Translations under genes and position numbers: made by a program
NCBI RefSeq assembly: GCF_002008365.1
Contig: NZ_MRDL01000032.1
Coordinates: 1 to 64,000, forward strand
Origin: Rhizobium leguminosarum bv. viciae USDA 2370
Lineage (GTDB): Bacteria; Pseudomonadota; Alphaproteobacteria; Rhizobiales; Rhizobiaceae
Direction of reading: 5' to 3'
DNA: 64,000 nucleotides
The notes under the pieces: model-generated
Seen by the model: the letters and a program-made list of their open reading frames with translations, nothing else
Told to the model about the DNA's origin: nothing
Databases searched by the model: none
Shown here: piece after piece, positions 29,517-38,635 of the stretch
Numbering within the stretch: position 1 is the first letter of the stretch
How the letters are laid out: each line of letters opens with the position of its first letter

Positions 29517-30035
29517 TTACGCGGCTTCGTCCTTCTTGGCGTAGGCCGCAAACACGCGGGCAAGCTGGCTTGCCGGTGCTGCAACAACCCCAGCGATGCG
29601 GGTAGCCGGTGTCTGGATCATGCCCAGCAGCTTCGCACGCAACTCATCGAGCGAAGGCAGGGTCGCAAGCGACTTGACTGCATCGGCGTTGAGCGTGGTT
29701 GTTCCCATGGCGCCGCCCAGAACAATGATCTTGTCATTGGTCTTGGCGAAATCCATGACGACTTTCGGAGCGGTGATCGGATCGGTGCTGTATGCAATCA
29801 GCGTCTGACCCTTGAAGAGATTGGACATCCCTTCCGCTTCCGTACCCTGAAGGGCGATCTTGGCCAGGCGGTTCTTCGCGACTTTGACGGTGCCGCCAGC
29901 TGCGCGCATCTTCGAACGAAAATCGTTCATCTGCGCGACTGTAGCACCAGCATAGTGGGCCACGACAACTGAGCCCGAAGCCTTGAAGACTTCGTTCAGT
30001 TCCGTGACGAATTCGCGTTTTTCCGCTCTTTCCAC
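29517..30035 (-). CDS. rplJ: 50S ribosomal protein L10
   Basis: L10 anchors the L7/L12 stalk and in many bacteria represses its own mRNA. The 172-residue protein begins [18 protein letters not shown] and has [20 protein letters not shown] and [13 protein letters not shown]. It is preceded by a 329-base leader containing a strong hairpin. Confidence 0.99.
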   Translation of the reverse strand: MERAEKREFVTELNEVFKASGSVVVAHYAGATVAQMNDFRSKMRAAGGTVKVAKNRLAKIALQGTEAEGMSNLFKGQTLIAYSTDPITAPKVVMDFAKTNDKIIVLGGAMGTTTLNADAVKSLATLPSLDELRAKLLGMIQTPATRIAGVVAAPASQLARVFAAYAKKDEAA

Positions 30036-30364
30036 TGCCTATCTCCAGTTGGCGGGACCAAAAACGGGCCCGCCGGTTGCCTTTTGCCTCCTGGGATCAT
30101 GCGAGATCCCAAGCGACGCTTGAGGATCCTGTCCCCCCGCGCTCTCGCGCCAATCAAGGCTAAAGAGGCACAAGGCATCCAAGGCTCGAACCGAGTTCCT
30201 AGAAGCGAACTTCATGCAATTCGGGTCTTACCCGTCTCATGCAGGCTAAGTGATTAAGGGAAAACCACCTGCAATCTCGGACAGGATTCCGGATTTCTCC
30301 GGAATATTCCGGCCCCTTGCGAGGCCGGAAATTCAGTCGCCGGATTTAAAGCCCGGCAGTAACC
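30036..30364 (-). promoter_or_regulatory. Leader between rplA and rplJ, candidate L10 leader
   Basis: The 329-base gap holds no supported gene. Near its rplA side the minus strand can form a 10-bp stem closed by a GCAA tetraloop (30305-30332), followed by the palindrome CCGGAATATTCCGG. Its length and location match the L10 leader RNA, which binds L10(L12)4 to repress rplJL in many bacteria. I did not verify the kink-turn consensus, so the assignment is tentative. Confidence 0.4.
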
Positions 30365-31066
30365 TTATGCGGCCGGCGCACCGGTGACCGAGCCGGGCTC
30401 GATCTTGACGCCCGGACCCATGGTCGAGGAAATCGCCACGCGCTTGACGTAGTTGCCCTTGGCGCCTGCCGGCTTCGCCTTGATGACGGCGTCAGCAAAG
30501 GCGCGGATGTTTTCTTCCAGAGCCTTGGCGTCGAAAGAGGCCTTGCCGATGCCGGCATGGACGATGCCAGCCTTCTCGACGCGGAACTCGACAGCACCAC
30601 CCTTGGAAGCCTTGACAGCTCCGGCGACGTCCATGGTGACGGTGCCGACCTTCGGGTTCGGCATCATGCCGCGGGGGCCGAGAACCTTACCGAGACGGCC
30701 GACGAGCGGCATCATATCGGGGGTGGCGATGCAACGATCGAATTCGATCTTGCCGCCCTGGACGATCTCGACAAGCTCTTCGGCGCCGACGATATCGGCA
30801 CCGGCGGCCTTGGCTTCGTCAGCCTTGGCGCCACGTGCGAAGACGGCAACGCGAACCGTACGGCCCGTGCCGTTCGGCAGGTTGACGACGCCGCGAACCA
30901 TCTGGTCCGCATGGCGCGGGTCAACGCCGAGGTTCATCGAGACTTCGATGGTTTCGTCGAACTTGGCGACAGCCCGTTCCTTGACCATGCCGATGGCCAG
31001 GGTCAGAGCGTAGAGCTTGGTGGGATCAACACCTTCGTTGATCTTCTGCGTGCGCTTACCAGCCAT
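30365..31066 (-). CDS. rplA: 50S ribosomal protein L1
   Basis: L1 forms the mobile stalk at the E site and in E. coli represses the L11 operon. The 233-residue protein starts [19 protein letters not shown] and has the [15 protein letters not shown] segment and [20 protein letters not shown] near the end. Four bases separate it from rplK. Confidence 0.99.
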   Translation of the reverse strand: MAGKRTQKINEGVDPTKLYALTLAIGMVKERAVAKFDETIEVSMNLGVDPRHADQMVRGVVNLPNGTGRTVRVAVFARGAKADEAKAAGADIVGAEELVEIVQGGKIEFDRCIATPDMMPLVGRLGKVLGPRGMMPNPKVGTVTMDVAGAVKASKGGAVEFRVEKAGIVHAGIGKASFDAKALEENIRAFADAVIKAKPAGAKGNYVKRVAISSTMGPGVKIEPGSVTGAPAA

Positions 31067-31070
31067 GATC

Positions 31071-31502
31071 TTAACCCACCACTTCCAGGCCCATGGCGCG
31101 GGCAGAGCCCTCGATCATCGCCATTGCACCTTCGATATCCGCTGCGTTCAGATCCTTCATCTTGGCTTCTGCGATCGACTTGATCTGAGCCTTGGTGAGG
31201 GAGCCGGCCTTGGCGCCCTTGCCGGGCGTCTTGGAACCGGATGTGATCTTCGCTTCCTTCTTCAGCCAGTAGCTGACCGGCGGCTGCTTCATCGCGAAGG
31301 TGAAGGACTTGTCCTGGTAATAGGTAATGACGACCGGGATCGGCATACCCTTTTCCATTTCCTGCGTGGCGGCATTGAACGCCTTGCAGAATTCCATGAT
31401 GTTAATGCCACGCTGACCAAGCGCCGGACCAATCGGCGGGGACGGGTTTGCCGATCCTGCCTTGACCTGAAGCTTGAGCTGGCCTGCAACTTTCTTAGCC
31501 AT
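31071..31502 (-). CDS. rplK: 50S ribosomal protein L11
   Basis: L11 forms the base of the factor-binding stalk and is needed for RelA-type sensing. The 143-residue protein begins [16 protein letters not shown] and contains [20 protein letters not shown]. Lies 177 bases after nusG; that gap contains small inverted repeats but no clear terminator or promoter. Confidence 0.99.
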   Translation of the reverse strand: MAKKVAGQLKLQVKAGSANPSPPIGPALGQRGINIMEFCKAFNAATQEMEKGMPIPVVITYYQDKSFTFAMKQPPVSYWLKKEAKITSGSKTPGKGAKAGSLTKAQIKSIAEAKMKDLNAADIEGAMAMIEGSARAMGLEVVG

Positions 31503-31679
31503 ATCTCTCTGCCTTTCATGAACGGCCAGTCGCCCGGCCCGTGATGCCGGATCTCTCCGGCGGCTGCGGTTGCGTGGTACGGATCATCAGGGTCCGGCTA
31601 AGACCCCCTCACCTTCCACGCGGGTGCGGACAAGGTCCGCAGGAAACAGGCCGCAAGGGCCAGATTCCGGTTTCTGCAA

Positions 31680-32210
31680 TCAGACCTTCTCGACCTGAGC
31701 GTATTCCAGCTCGACCGGCGTTGCGCGGCCGAAGATCGACACTTCCACCTTCAGGCGCGAACGCTCTTCGTCCACATCCTGAACCGTGCCATTGAACGAC
31801 GCGAATGGGCCGTCGGAAACGCGGACCTGCTCGCCGATCTCGAAGGTAATGGAAGCCTTCGGCCGCTCGACACCTTCCTGGACCTGACCGAGAATGCGCT
31901 CGGCTTCGTAGTCGGGAATCGGAACGGGCTTATTGTCGGAGCCGAGGAAGCCCGTGACCTTCGGCGTATTCTTGATCAGATGGTAGGCTTCGTCCGTCAG
32001 ATTGGCACGAACCATGACATAGCCCGGGAAGAACTTGCGCTCGGAATCGACCTTGCGGCCGCGACGCACTTCCACCACCTTTTCGGTCGGCACGAGGATC
32101 TTCTCGAACAGGTGCTCAAGCCCCTTCTGGCGAGCCTTGTTCTCGATATCTTCAGCCACCTTCTTTTCAAAATTAGAATATGCGTGGACGATGTACCAAC
32201 GTGCCGCCAT
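31680..32210 (-). CDS. nusG: Transcription termination/antitermination factor NusG
   Basis: Binds RNA polymerase and links it to Rho or to the leading ribosome. I choose the ATG at 32210 (MAARWYIVHAYSNFEKKVAE, 176 residues), with GGAG upstream; the frame is open four codons more. The NGN domain includes FFPGYVMVRANLTDEAYHLI and the C-terminal KOW domain GEQVRVSDGPFASFNGTV. It follows secE after 17 bases. Confidence 0.99.
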   Translation of the reverse strand: MAARWYIVHAYSNFEKKVAEDIENKARQKGLEHLFEKILVPTEKVVEVRRGRKVDSERKFFPGYVMVRANLTDEAYHLIKNTPKVTGFLGSDNKPVPIPDYEAERILGQVQEGVERPKASITFEIGEQVRVSDGPFASFNGTVQDVDEERSRLKVEVSIFGRATPVELEYAQVEKV

Positions 32211-32227
32211 TTTCATCTCCACCCGTA

Positions 32228-32428
32228 TCAGTTGCCGGTATTCAGCACGAAGCTCAGAGCCCAGCCGATCAGCTGGTCAGCGGCAAAGAAAAACAGCGCG
32301 GCGAAAACCACCATCACCAGCACCATGACCGTCGAGATCATGGTCTCGCGGCGCGATGGCCATGTAACTTTGGACGTCTCGGAGCGAACCTGCTGCAGAA
32401 ACGCAAACGGATTGGATTTGGATGCCAT
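32228..32428 (-). CDS. secE: Protein translocase subunit SecE
   Basis: Clamps SecY in the translocon. The 66-residue protein starting MASKSNPFAFLQQVRSETSK is the short single-membrane-span form, with the amphipathic VTWPSRRETMIST helix and one transmembrane segment. The frame is open five codons upstream but without gain. Lies between tRNA-Trp and nusG, the common secE-nusG pair. Confidence 0.97.
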   Translation of the reverse strand: MASKSNPFAFLQQVRSETSKVTWPSRRETMISTVMVLVMVVFAALFFFAADQLIGWALSFVLNTGN

Positions 32429-32623
32429 CGACTGCCCACGCAATTACGGCGCGTAAAGCTGAAACTATCAGCCCCACGCACCGCGTGTCTGTTGAACCCT
32501 AAATAAACACCGATTTCCGAATACACAAGAGGGAAACCGAAGTTTAACGAAATTACTTACCACCAATCAATCCTCGGCCGGAAATGCCGCGAGCATATCC
32601 GCGCTGTCCCGCATCAAGGAAAA

Positions 32624-32699
<76 letters not shown>

Positions 32700-32763
32700 T
32701 CATACCGATCATTCAGCGCCTGAGCCAAGGCCCGCAAATCGCTGCTGAAAAGCATGGCGCTCC

Positions 32764-32792
32764 CTTTAAGACGACGACACGGGATTGGCAAG
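32764..32792 (-). promoter_or_regulatory. Possible promoter for tRNA-Trp/secE
   Basis: On the minus strand CTTGCC (32792-32787) is followed after 17 bases by TTAAAG (32769-32764). It lies about 65 bases upstream of tRNA-Trp. The match is moderate. Confidence 0.4.
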
Positions 32793-32866
32793 CACGATTT
32801 TCGATTTTCAAAGCCATTCTCCTGATATGCGAACGATCGGCTTTTCAATCGCGTGACCAGATCCGT

Positions 32867-33760
32867 TCAGACCTTCACATATTTCCGCCAATCGTGCTCC
32901 TCCCTGAAGCCCAGCACCTCGCGGATCTTGCGGTTGGAGAGCAGGCTCTCATATTCGCCGATCTCGCGAGTGAAAGGCACGTTCGGAAAGAATCGCTTCG
33001 CAAGCTCCTTCGATGGCGTATTGGCCGATACGGTGTCATTGGCGGCATTGAAGACCTGATAGCCGAGGCCGTCCTTCTCGATGCAGAGATGGCAAATCTG
33101 TCCGAGGTCGCGGGCGTCGATATAGCTCCAGGCGATGCGCTTGCGCATCTCGGGATTGGCGAAATAGGTCGGGAACTTCTCGTAGTCGTCAGGCTCGATG
33201 ACGTTGCCGATGCGCAGCGCATAGATGTCGAAGCCCGAACGTTCGGCAAAGGCGCGCGCCGTCTTTTCGTTGACCACCTTCGAAAGGCCGTAGGAATCCA
33301 TCGGATTGACGTCGTAATCCTCCTCCAGCGGGAACTGGTGGAAATCGCGGTGGCCTTCGGCGAAGCAGACGCCGTAGGTCGTCTCGCTCGATGCGACGAT
33401 GATCTTCCTGATGCCGAGCTTCACCGCCGCCTCGATGACATTATAGGTGCCCATCGTGTTGATCCTGAAGGTTTCGTTATCGGGCTTGATCAGGATGCGC
33501 GGGATGGCGGCGAAATGCACGACGGCGTCGAAGGGCTGCACGCCCCTGCCCGCGTCGAGATCGGGAAAATCGCGATGCATCGAGAGCGCGTTGAACACCT
33601 GACCGCTATCGGTGATGTCGGCGATGAGATTGGTGACGCCGGGGCTATCCAGCGGCACAAGATCGAGGTTGTGAACCTCGTAACCGGCATTGACGAGCCA
33701 TGGCACAGCATGGCGACCTGCCTTGCCAGACCCGCCAGTGAACAGAATACGTCTTTTCAT
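32867..33760 (-). CDS. NAD(P)-dependent epimerase/dehydratase family protein
   Basis: A 297-residue extended short-chain dehydrogenase. The N-terminus RRILFTGGSGKAGRHAVPWL carries the nucleotide-binding TGxxGxxG motif; SSETTYG and the YGLSK catalytic Tyr-Lys pair (about residues 165-175) follow. The family acts on nucleotide sugars or related substrates; the substrate cannot be read from sequence. It is unrelated in function to its neighbours and interrupts the usual tuf-tRNA-secE arrangement, which suggests insertion in this lineage. Confidence 0.9.
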   Translation of the reverse strand: MKRRILFTGGSGKAGRHAVPWLVNAGYEVHNLDLVPLDSPGVTNLIADITDSGQVFNALSMHRDFPDLDAGRGVQPFDAVVHFAAIPRILIKPDNETFRINTMGTYNVIEAAVKLGIRKIIVASSETTYGVCFAEGHRDFHQFPLEEDYDVNPMDSYGLSKVVNEKTARAFAERSGFDIYALRIGNVIEPDDYEKFPTYFANPEMRKRIAWSYIDARDLGQICHLCIEKDGLGYQVFNAANDTVSANTPSKELAKRFFPNVPFTREIGEYESLLSNRKIREVLGFREEHDWRKYVKV

Positions 33761-33931
33761 GGAATATCCTCCGCGTCATGAAATCGGAGGCATAGATAGA
33801 CGCTTCCGCGCGAAGAGCAAGCGAGCGTCCTGCAAGGGTTCACCCCCGCGTCGCCAGGAGCATCCTATCCGGGAGCACCTGGCCGATCATTTCCGATCAT
33901 CGCAGAACCCTGCGATGCTCGGCAAAGGTCG

Positions 33932-34066
33932 TCACTTGACGACACTTACCTCGCCAATCTGCACTACGGCAGACTGAACAACTTCTTGCGGAATTGCAGC
34001 GATGAAAAACATCGTGAAAACATACATCGCGAATATCGTCGCAGCGAATGTGGCCTTTGGAATCAT
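33932..34066 (-). CDS. Small putative membrane protein, 44 residues
   Basis: A short frame starting MIPKATFAATIFAMYVFTMF and ending GEVSVVK, with GGAGAG 5 bases before the ATG. Residues 5-26 are hydrophobic enough for one membrane span; the rest is short and soluble. I do not recognise it. The good ribosome binding site and clean hydrophobic segment make it a plausible real gene between tuf2 and the epimerase. Confidence 0.5.
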   Translation of the reverse strand: MIPKATFAATIFAMYVFTMFFIAAIPQEVVQSAVVQIGEVSVVK

Positions 34067-34220
34067 CCGGGCTCTCCTCTTTGCAAGAAGGAGTCTGGAC
34101 TACAATGGTCCAATCACAAACCGGTTTCTGAACGTGAGATGAACAAAATACTGTGACAGGCCAATTTAACGATATTTTTACAACACCTGTTAAGCCTACA
34201 GGAAGCCATGAAAATGAAAA

Positions 34221-34242
34221 ACCCCGCTGTTTCCAGCGGGGT
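34221..34242 (-). terminator. Intrinsic terminator of tuf2
   Basis: A 9-bp stem ACCCCGCTG/CAGCGGGGT with a 4-base loop, followed on the minus strand by TTTTTCATTTTC. It lies 27 bases past the tuf2 stop codon and probably ends the tRNA-Tyr/tRNA-Gly/tuf2 transcript. Confidence 0.92.
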
Positions 34243-34268
34243 CTTCATAATTGCGGATAACTCGAAAG

Positions 34269-35444
<1,176 letters not shown>

Positions 35445-35790
35445 TTGAATGCTTCCTGTGAACGAAAATGGTGGCCCCGGCGAACCGGTTTAGTGCCGCC
35501 GTTTAAGGCTTTCGGCGACATTGCGCAAGACTTAATTGCAGACGCCATTCTTGGCCTGAGAGCGCATATGGGAGACAATTCGCCGCCTGCAAGGCGATTC
35601 GCCAAAGCCCCCTCGAAAATCGCTGAAATCTTAAAGAAAATCGCATTGACCGCCGAAGACACACCATAGCCGTTCAGCGTCGAGCGCCTTCCCTGCCAGT
35701 CGATAATCGCAATCGTCAGCTTCTCCGCCCGCGCCGGAGACATCTCGGGGACTACGGCAGCAGCGGTCGAATAAAGTAGCGTAACGGAAA
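35445..35790 (-). other. Spacer between tRNA-Gly and tuf2
   Basis: This 346-base stretch has no supported gene. It would be the processed leader of tuf2 if transcription starts upstream of tRNA-Tyr. It contains a small CGCC/GGCG hairpin near 35582-35594. No convincing separate tuf2 promoter was found. Confidence 0.4.
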
Positions 35791-35864
35791 CTGGAGCGGG
35801 TAGCGGGAATCGAACCCGCGTATTCAGCTTGGAAGGCTGCTGCTCTACCATTGAGCTATACCCG
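35791..35864 (-). tRNA. tRNA-Gly (anticodon TCC)
   Basis: A 74-base cloverleaf with an encoded CCA end: acceptor GCGGGTA/TACCCGC, D arm AGCTCAATGGTAGAGC, anticodon stem-loop CAGCCTTCCAAGCTG with anticodon TCC, and T arm GCGGGTTCGATTCCCGC. Lies 25 bases after tRNA-Tyr. Confidence 0.97.
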
Positions 35865-35889
35865 CGGGGTGGTCCGATCCGATGACGAA

Positions 35890-35974
35890 TGGTGGAGAGA
35901 GTTGGATTTGAACCAACGTAGGCTGAGCCAACGGATTTACAGTCCGTCCCCTTTAACCACTCGGGCATCTCTCC
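35890..35974 (-). tRNA. tRNA-Tyr (anticodon GTA)
   Basis: An 85-base class II tRNA with a long variable arm and encoded CCA. The acceptor GGAGAGA/TCTCTCC, anticodon loop CTGTAAA with anticodon GTA, and T arm are clear. First gene of the tRNA-Tyr/tRNA-Gly/tuf2 transcript. Confidence 0.97.
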
Positions 35975-36044
35975 AGTTTTCGTCCGGATCGCAAGACCAA
36001 GTTCGTCAGACTTCGAAGCGTTGCTGCCCGTCGTCTGCGCCGCG

Positions 36045-36073
36045 TATATGACCGGAGCATTTCAGTCTGTCAA
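36045..36073 (-). promoter_or_regulatory. Promoter of tRNA-Tyr/tRNA-Gly/tuf2
   Basis: On the minus strand TTGACA (36073-36068) is followed after exactly 17 bases by CATATA (36050-36045). Both boxes match the housekeeping consensus well. It lies about 70 bases upstream of tRNA-Tyr and is the best promoter in the window. Confidence 0.78.
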
Positions 36074-36175
36074 CACGATGACAACGGAAAAAACACGAAA
36101 AATTTCATTCGCCACCGAAAGCCGGCATATGAAAGAAAGCCTATGCGGCAGCGAGCGCCATGGCTATAAAGCTGC

Positions 36176-37066
36176 ATGAGCAAAGACAACAAATCCGGCG
36201 GCAAGACCGCGACAGACCCATCCGCCAAGGATACGCATTACGCCACTCTGCGGCGCGCCCACCGCGACGCCAAGCGCGAACGCGGGGAGATTCCGACGCC
36301 TCAGCCGCAGAAGCGAAAGCGCGGCGGCGAAGACTGGAAGCCGCCGGCGCTTGCGCCCGACCAGGTGCATCTCTATGGCCTACATACGGTGCGCGCGGCG
36401 CTCGATAATCCCGAGCGCAAGAAGATCAAGCTGTTCGTGACGCAGAACGCGCTCGCGCGGCTCGAAGTCGACGTCGAGGCGCTCGGCATGCCCTTCGAGA
36501 TCGTCTCGCCGCAGGATATCGACAAGGTGCTCGGCCCCGAGGCGATCCATCAGGGCGTGATGCTGGAAACAAGGCCACTCCCGGTACGCCGGCTCGAAGC
36601 TCTGAAGGACAGCCCCCTCCTGCTCGTCCTCGACCAAGTCACGGATCCGCACAATGTCGGCGCGATCATGCGCTCGGCCGTCGCCTTCAATGCGGGTGCG
36701 GTGATCACCACGCAGCGACACAGCCCGACCGAATCGGGCGTACTCGCCAAGTCCGCCTCCGGCGCGCTGGAACTGATACCTTATATACAAGTTACCAATC
36801 TCGCCGATGCGCTCGGCGAATTGCACAAGCTCGGTTTTTCCACCATCGGCCTCGATTCGGAAGGGCCGGCGCCGCTCGAAGGCACCTTCTCCGGCGGGAA
36901 AGTGGCGCTGGTGCTTGGCTCGGAGGGCAAGGGGCTTCGGCAGAAGACGCGGGAAACCGTCAACGCACTTGCCCGTCTCGACATGCCGGGCGCGATCAAA
37001 TCGCTCAACGTCTCCAATGCGGCGGCGATCGCACTTTACGCGGCGCGGCTCCACCTGAAGGCATAG
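36176..37066 (+). CDS. rlmB: 23S rRNA (guanosine-2'-O-)-methyltransferase, SpoU/TrmH family
   Basis: A 296-residue SPOUT methyltransferase. A basic, low-complexity N-terminus (residues 1-60) is followed by a substrate-binding domain (YGLHTVRAALDNPERKKIKL) and the three SpoU motifs: DQVTDPHNVGAIMRSA (about 152-167), LVLGSEGKGLR (about 245) and SLNVSNAAAIALY near the end. By family this makes 2'-O-methylguanosine in 23S rRNA, probably at the RlmB site, though tRNA-modifying relatives exist. Divergent from tRNA-Tyr. The ribosome binding site is weak. Confidence 0.92.
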   Translation: MSKDNKSGGKTATDPSAKDTHYATLRRAHRDAKRERGEIPTPQPQKRKRGGEDWKPPALAPDQVHLYGLHTVRAALDNPERKKIKLFVTQNALARLEVDVEALGMPFEIVSPQDIDKVLGPEAIHQGVMLETRPLPVRRLEALKDSPLLLVLDQVTDPHNVGAIMRSAVAFNAGAVITTQRHSPTESGVLAKSASGALELIPYIQVTNLADALGELHKLGFSTIGLDSEGPAPLEGTFSGGKVALVLGSEGKGLRQKTRETVNALARLDMPGAIKSLNVSNAAAIALYAARLHLKA

Positions 37067-37393
37067 GCCGGCCCAAGCAAGGGCAGCCGGTCGGGTCCGT
37101 CCATCGGCCCGCGCCGTATCGCCTGCATAGGCCACTTCGACGGGATAGGCGATCATCCGTGACATACCGGCGTCGCGCGTCTTTTCTGACGCGCTATCGA
37201 TTCGGATTTAAGGAGTTATGCAGGAGCTCGATCCGGCGCGACAAACGGAAACGGACACGCACAACGCTCGTGCAACGCCCGACCGATGCCAGAAAAATCC
37301 ACTTTTGCCTTGGAATGACGCCCTGGGGCACTATGATCGGCCAATGATCGGTCGTAGCGACCGGCTCAGAAGCAAGAAGGAACGATCCCTATC
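37067..37393. other. Intergenic region after rlmB
   Basis: This 327-base stretch contains a hairpin GCGCGTC/GACGCGC (37175-37194) that could end rlmB transcription. A 64-codon frame starting at 37218 has AAGGAG only 2 bases from its ATG and a protein without any recognisable character, so I do not call it. Confidence 0.4.
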
Positions 37394-37552
37394 ATGGCCA
37401 TTCGACCGCTGATTTTCGGTATCCTCTTCATCGCGGTCTTCGTCGTGATTATCATCAGTATCATCTGGGTGGACACGTCGCACCCCATCCACCAGCCCGA
37501 TCCTCTGTCGCCGACGGCGCCCGGCCCAGCAACGCCGGGACAGGTGCAATAA
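37394..37552 (+). CDS. Small single-span membrane protein, 52 residues
   Basis: The frame begins MAIRPLIFGILFIAVFVVII and has a strongly hydrophobic span (residues 5-26), then a short Pro/Ser/Thr-rich tail ending PGPATPGQVQ that would lie in the periplasm. AAGGAA lies about 12 bases before the ATG. I do not recognise the family. The composition is that of a real small membrane protein, and it is followed by a second small ORF in the same direction. Confidence 0.55.
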   Translation: MAIRPLIFGILFIAVFVVIIISIIWVDTSHPIHQPDPLSPTAPGPATPGQVQ

Positions 37553-37616
37553 GACCGGCAGGAACGCCGGCGGCGATCATGCGTTAATCCCGGAATCGAA
37601 CGAGGATTGAACGCTT

Positions 37617-37754
37617 ATGCGCATAATGATCGCCGTCGTCGCCTTCATGGTCGCCTCCGTGCTTAGCATCGCAATGATGTCGCCCTCCGGCGCCGGACAG
37701 ACCGGCAATAGCGACAGGATCGAGGCGAGCGTCAACGAACCCGTCACTCACTAA
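37617..37754 (+). CDS. Small putative exported or membrane peptide, 45 residues
   Basis: The frame encodes MRIMIAVVAFMVASVLSIAM followed by a polar tail ending VNEPVTH. The N-terminus has a signal-peptide-like form. A GAGGA ribosome binding site lies about 11 bases upstream and a strong terminator follows immediately, which supports expression. Function unknown. Confidence 0.5.
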   Translation: MRIMIAVVAFMVASVLSIAMMSPSGAGQTGNSDRIEASVNEPVTH

Positions 37755-37785
37755 AATAACGGCCCGGGTGATCCGGGCCGTTATT
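37755..37785. terminator. Bidirectional terminator between two convergent small genes
   Basis: A 13-bp perfect stem AATAACGGCCCGG with its complement around GTGAT. It begins one base after the stop codon of the 45-residue ORF and ends just before the stop codon of the minus-strand repeat protein. Confidence 0.7.
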
Positions 37786-37786
37786 G

Positions 37787-38134
37787 TCAACCGCGGTAGA
37801 GCCAGAACGGCATACCGCGATCGCGATCACGCCACTCGCGGCGCTCCTGCCAACGCTCGGCACGCCACCGCCGCCAGTGACGGCGATCATCGCGCCAGTC
37901 GGACCGGCGCCAATCGCGCTCATCGCGCCAGCCACGGTCGTCACGGTCGCGATCACCTCGCCAGCCACGGTCGTCGCGGTCGCGATCACCTCGCCAGCCA
38001 TCACGAATTTGAACGATATCGCCCTGCGCCGTCACCGCCGGCCGCTCGGCCGGCATGGCGGCAGCCGGTGCGACGGACGCGAAAGCCGCACCGACGGAAA
38101 TGGTTGCGGCGAGAAAGAGATGTGCGAGCTTCAT
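37787..38134 (-). CDS. Exported Arg/Asp/Trp-rich repeat protein
   Basis: A 115-residue protein with a clear signal peptide (MKLAHLFLAATISVGAAFAS, probable cleavage near residue 26). The mature part carries two copies of an 11-residue unit, GWRGDRDRDDR, then further degenerate DW/RR units, and ends RDRGMPFWLYRG. The repeats are encoded by a 33-base direct repeat with one mismatch (37928-37993). Small exported proteins of this type are common and uncharacterised in Rhizobiales; I assign no function. Confidence 0.8.
   Translation of the reverse strand: MKLAHLFLAATISVGAAFASVAPAAAMPAERPAVTAQGDIVQIRDGWRGDRDRDDRGWRGDRDRDDRGWRDERDWRRSDWRDDRRHWRRWRAERWQERREWRDRDRGMPFWLYRG
37928..38000. repeat. 33-base tandem repeat inside a coding region
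   Basis: Two adjacent 33-base units (37928-37960 and 37961-37993) differ at one base, and a third begins but stops after 7 bases. Since the unit is a multiple of three, copy number changes would keep the reading frame of the exported protein. Confidence 0.85.
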
Positions 38135-38401
38135 GGCTGTTTCCTCATTGCTGATGAGGCGAAGATAAGCGGTCGCGGCTGAATTGGCGGTGAAGCAGCC
38201 CTTCAGACGCGGTTCATCAAGCGATACGTGCCATCTGAAAAGCCGGTGCGATTGAGCGAGGCAGCCGTGAACCCAGGCTCTGTTTAGAAAGACGGTATCG
38301 TGGGGAAAGATAGTGCAGCTAACCGGAGCATTCTCGAACCAGTCCGCCTTCGCTTAGTTGCTCTCTTCGGCTCGCCGAGCCGAAGCTCACAGAGCGTAGG
38401 C
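38135..38401. other. Intergenic region, nothing recognised
   Basis: The 267 bases between the start of the repeat protein and tRNA-Thr hold no supported gene or clear regulatory site. Confidence 0.35.
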
Positions 38402-38477
<76 letters not shown>

Positions 38478-38488
38478 AATAGTTGCCC

Positions 38489-38516
38489 AACTAGCAGATT
38501 CTGTGATTCTGTAAAG
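38489..38516 (-). promoter_or_regulatory. Possible tRNA-Thr promoter
   Basis: On the minus strand CTTTAC (38516-38511) is followed after 16 bases by CTAGTT (38494-38489), placing a start a few bases before the tRNA. Both boxes are imperfect. Confidence 0.4.
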
Positions 38517-38635
38517 GGAAAATCCGTGCCTGCGCGGACAGTTCGGCTGCAGCTCAAAACGCTTCGCGATAGAAAACGTCCTTGTCGCGCAAGGCCTTTA
38601 TCCTTTAGCTAGGGCAGCATCATAAAGGGCATTGC

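Noticed and set aside
37218..37412. 64-codon frame with AAGGAG close to its ATG
   Set aside because: The ribosome binding site is only 2 bases from the ATG and the predicted peptide has no hydrophobic, structural or family character; it also overlaps a better small ORF.
37928..38000. Short direct repeats as a possible CRISPR array
   Set aside because: Units are adjacent without spacers and lie in frame within a coding sequence; no cas genes in the window.
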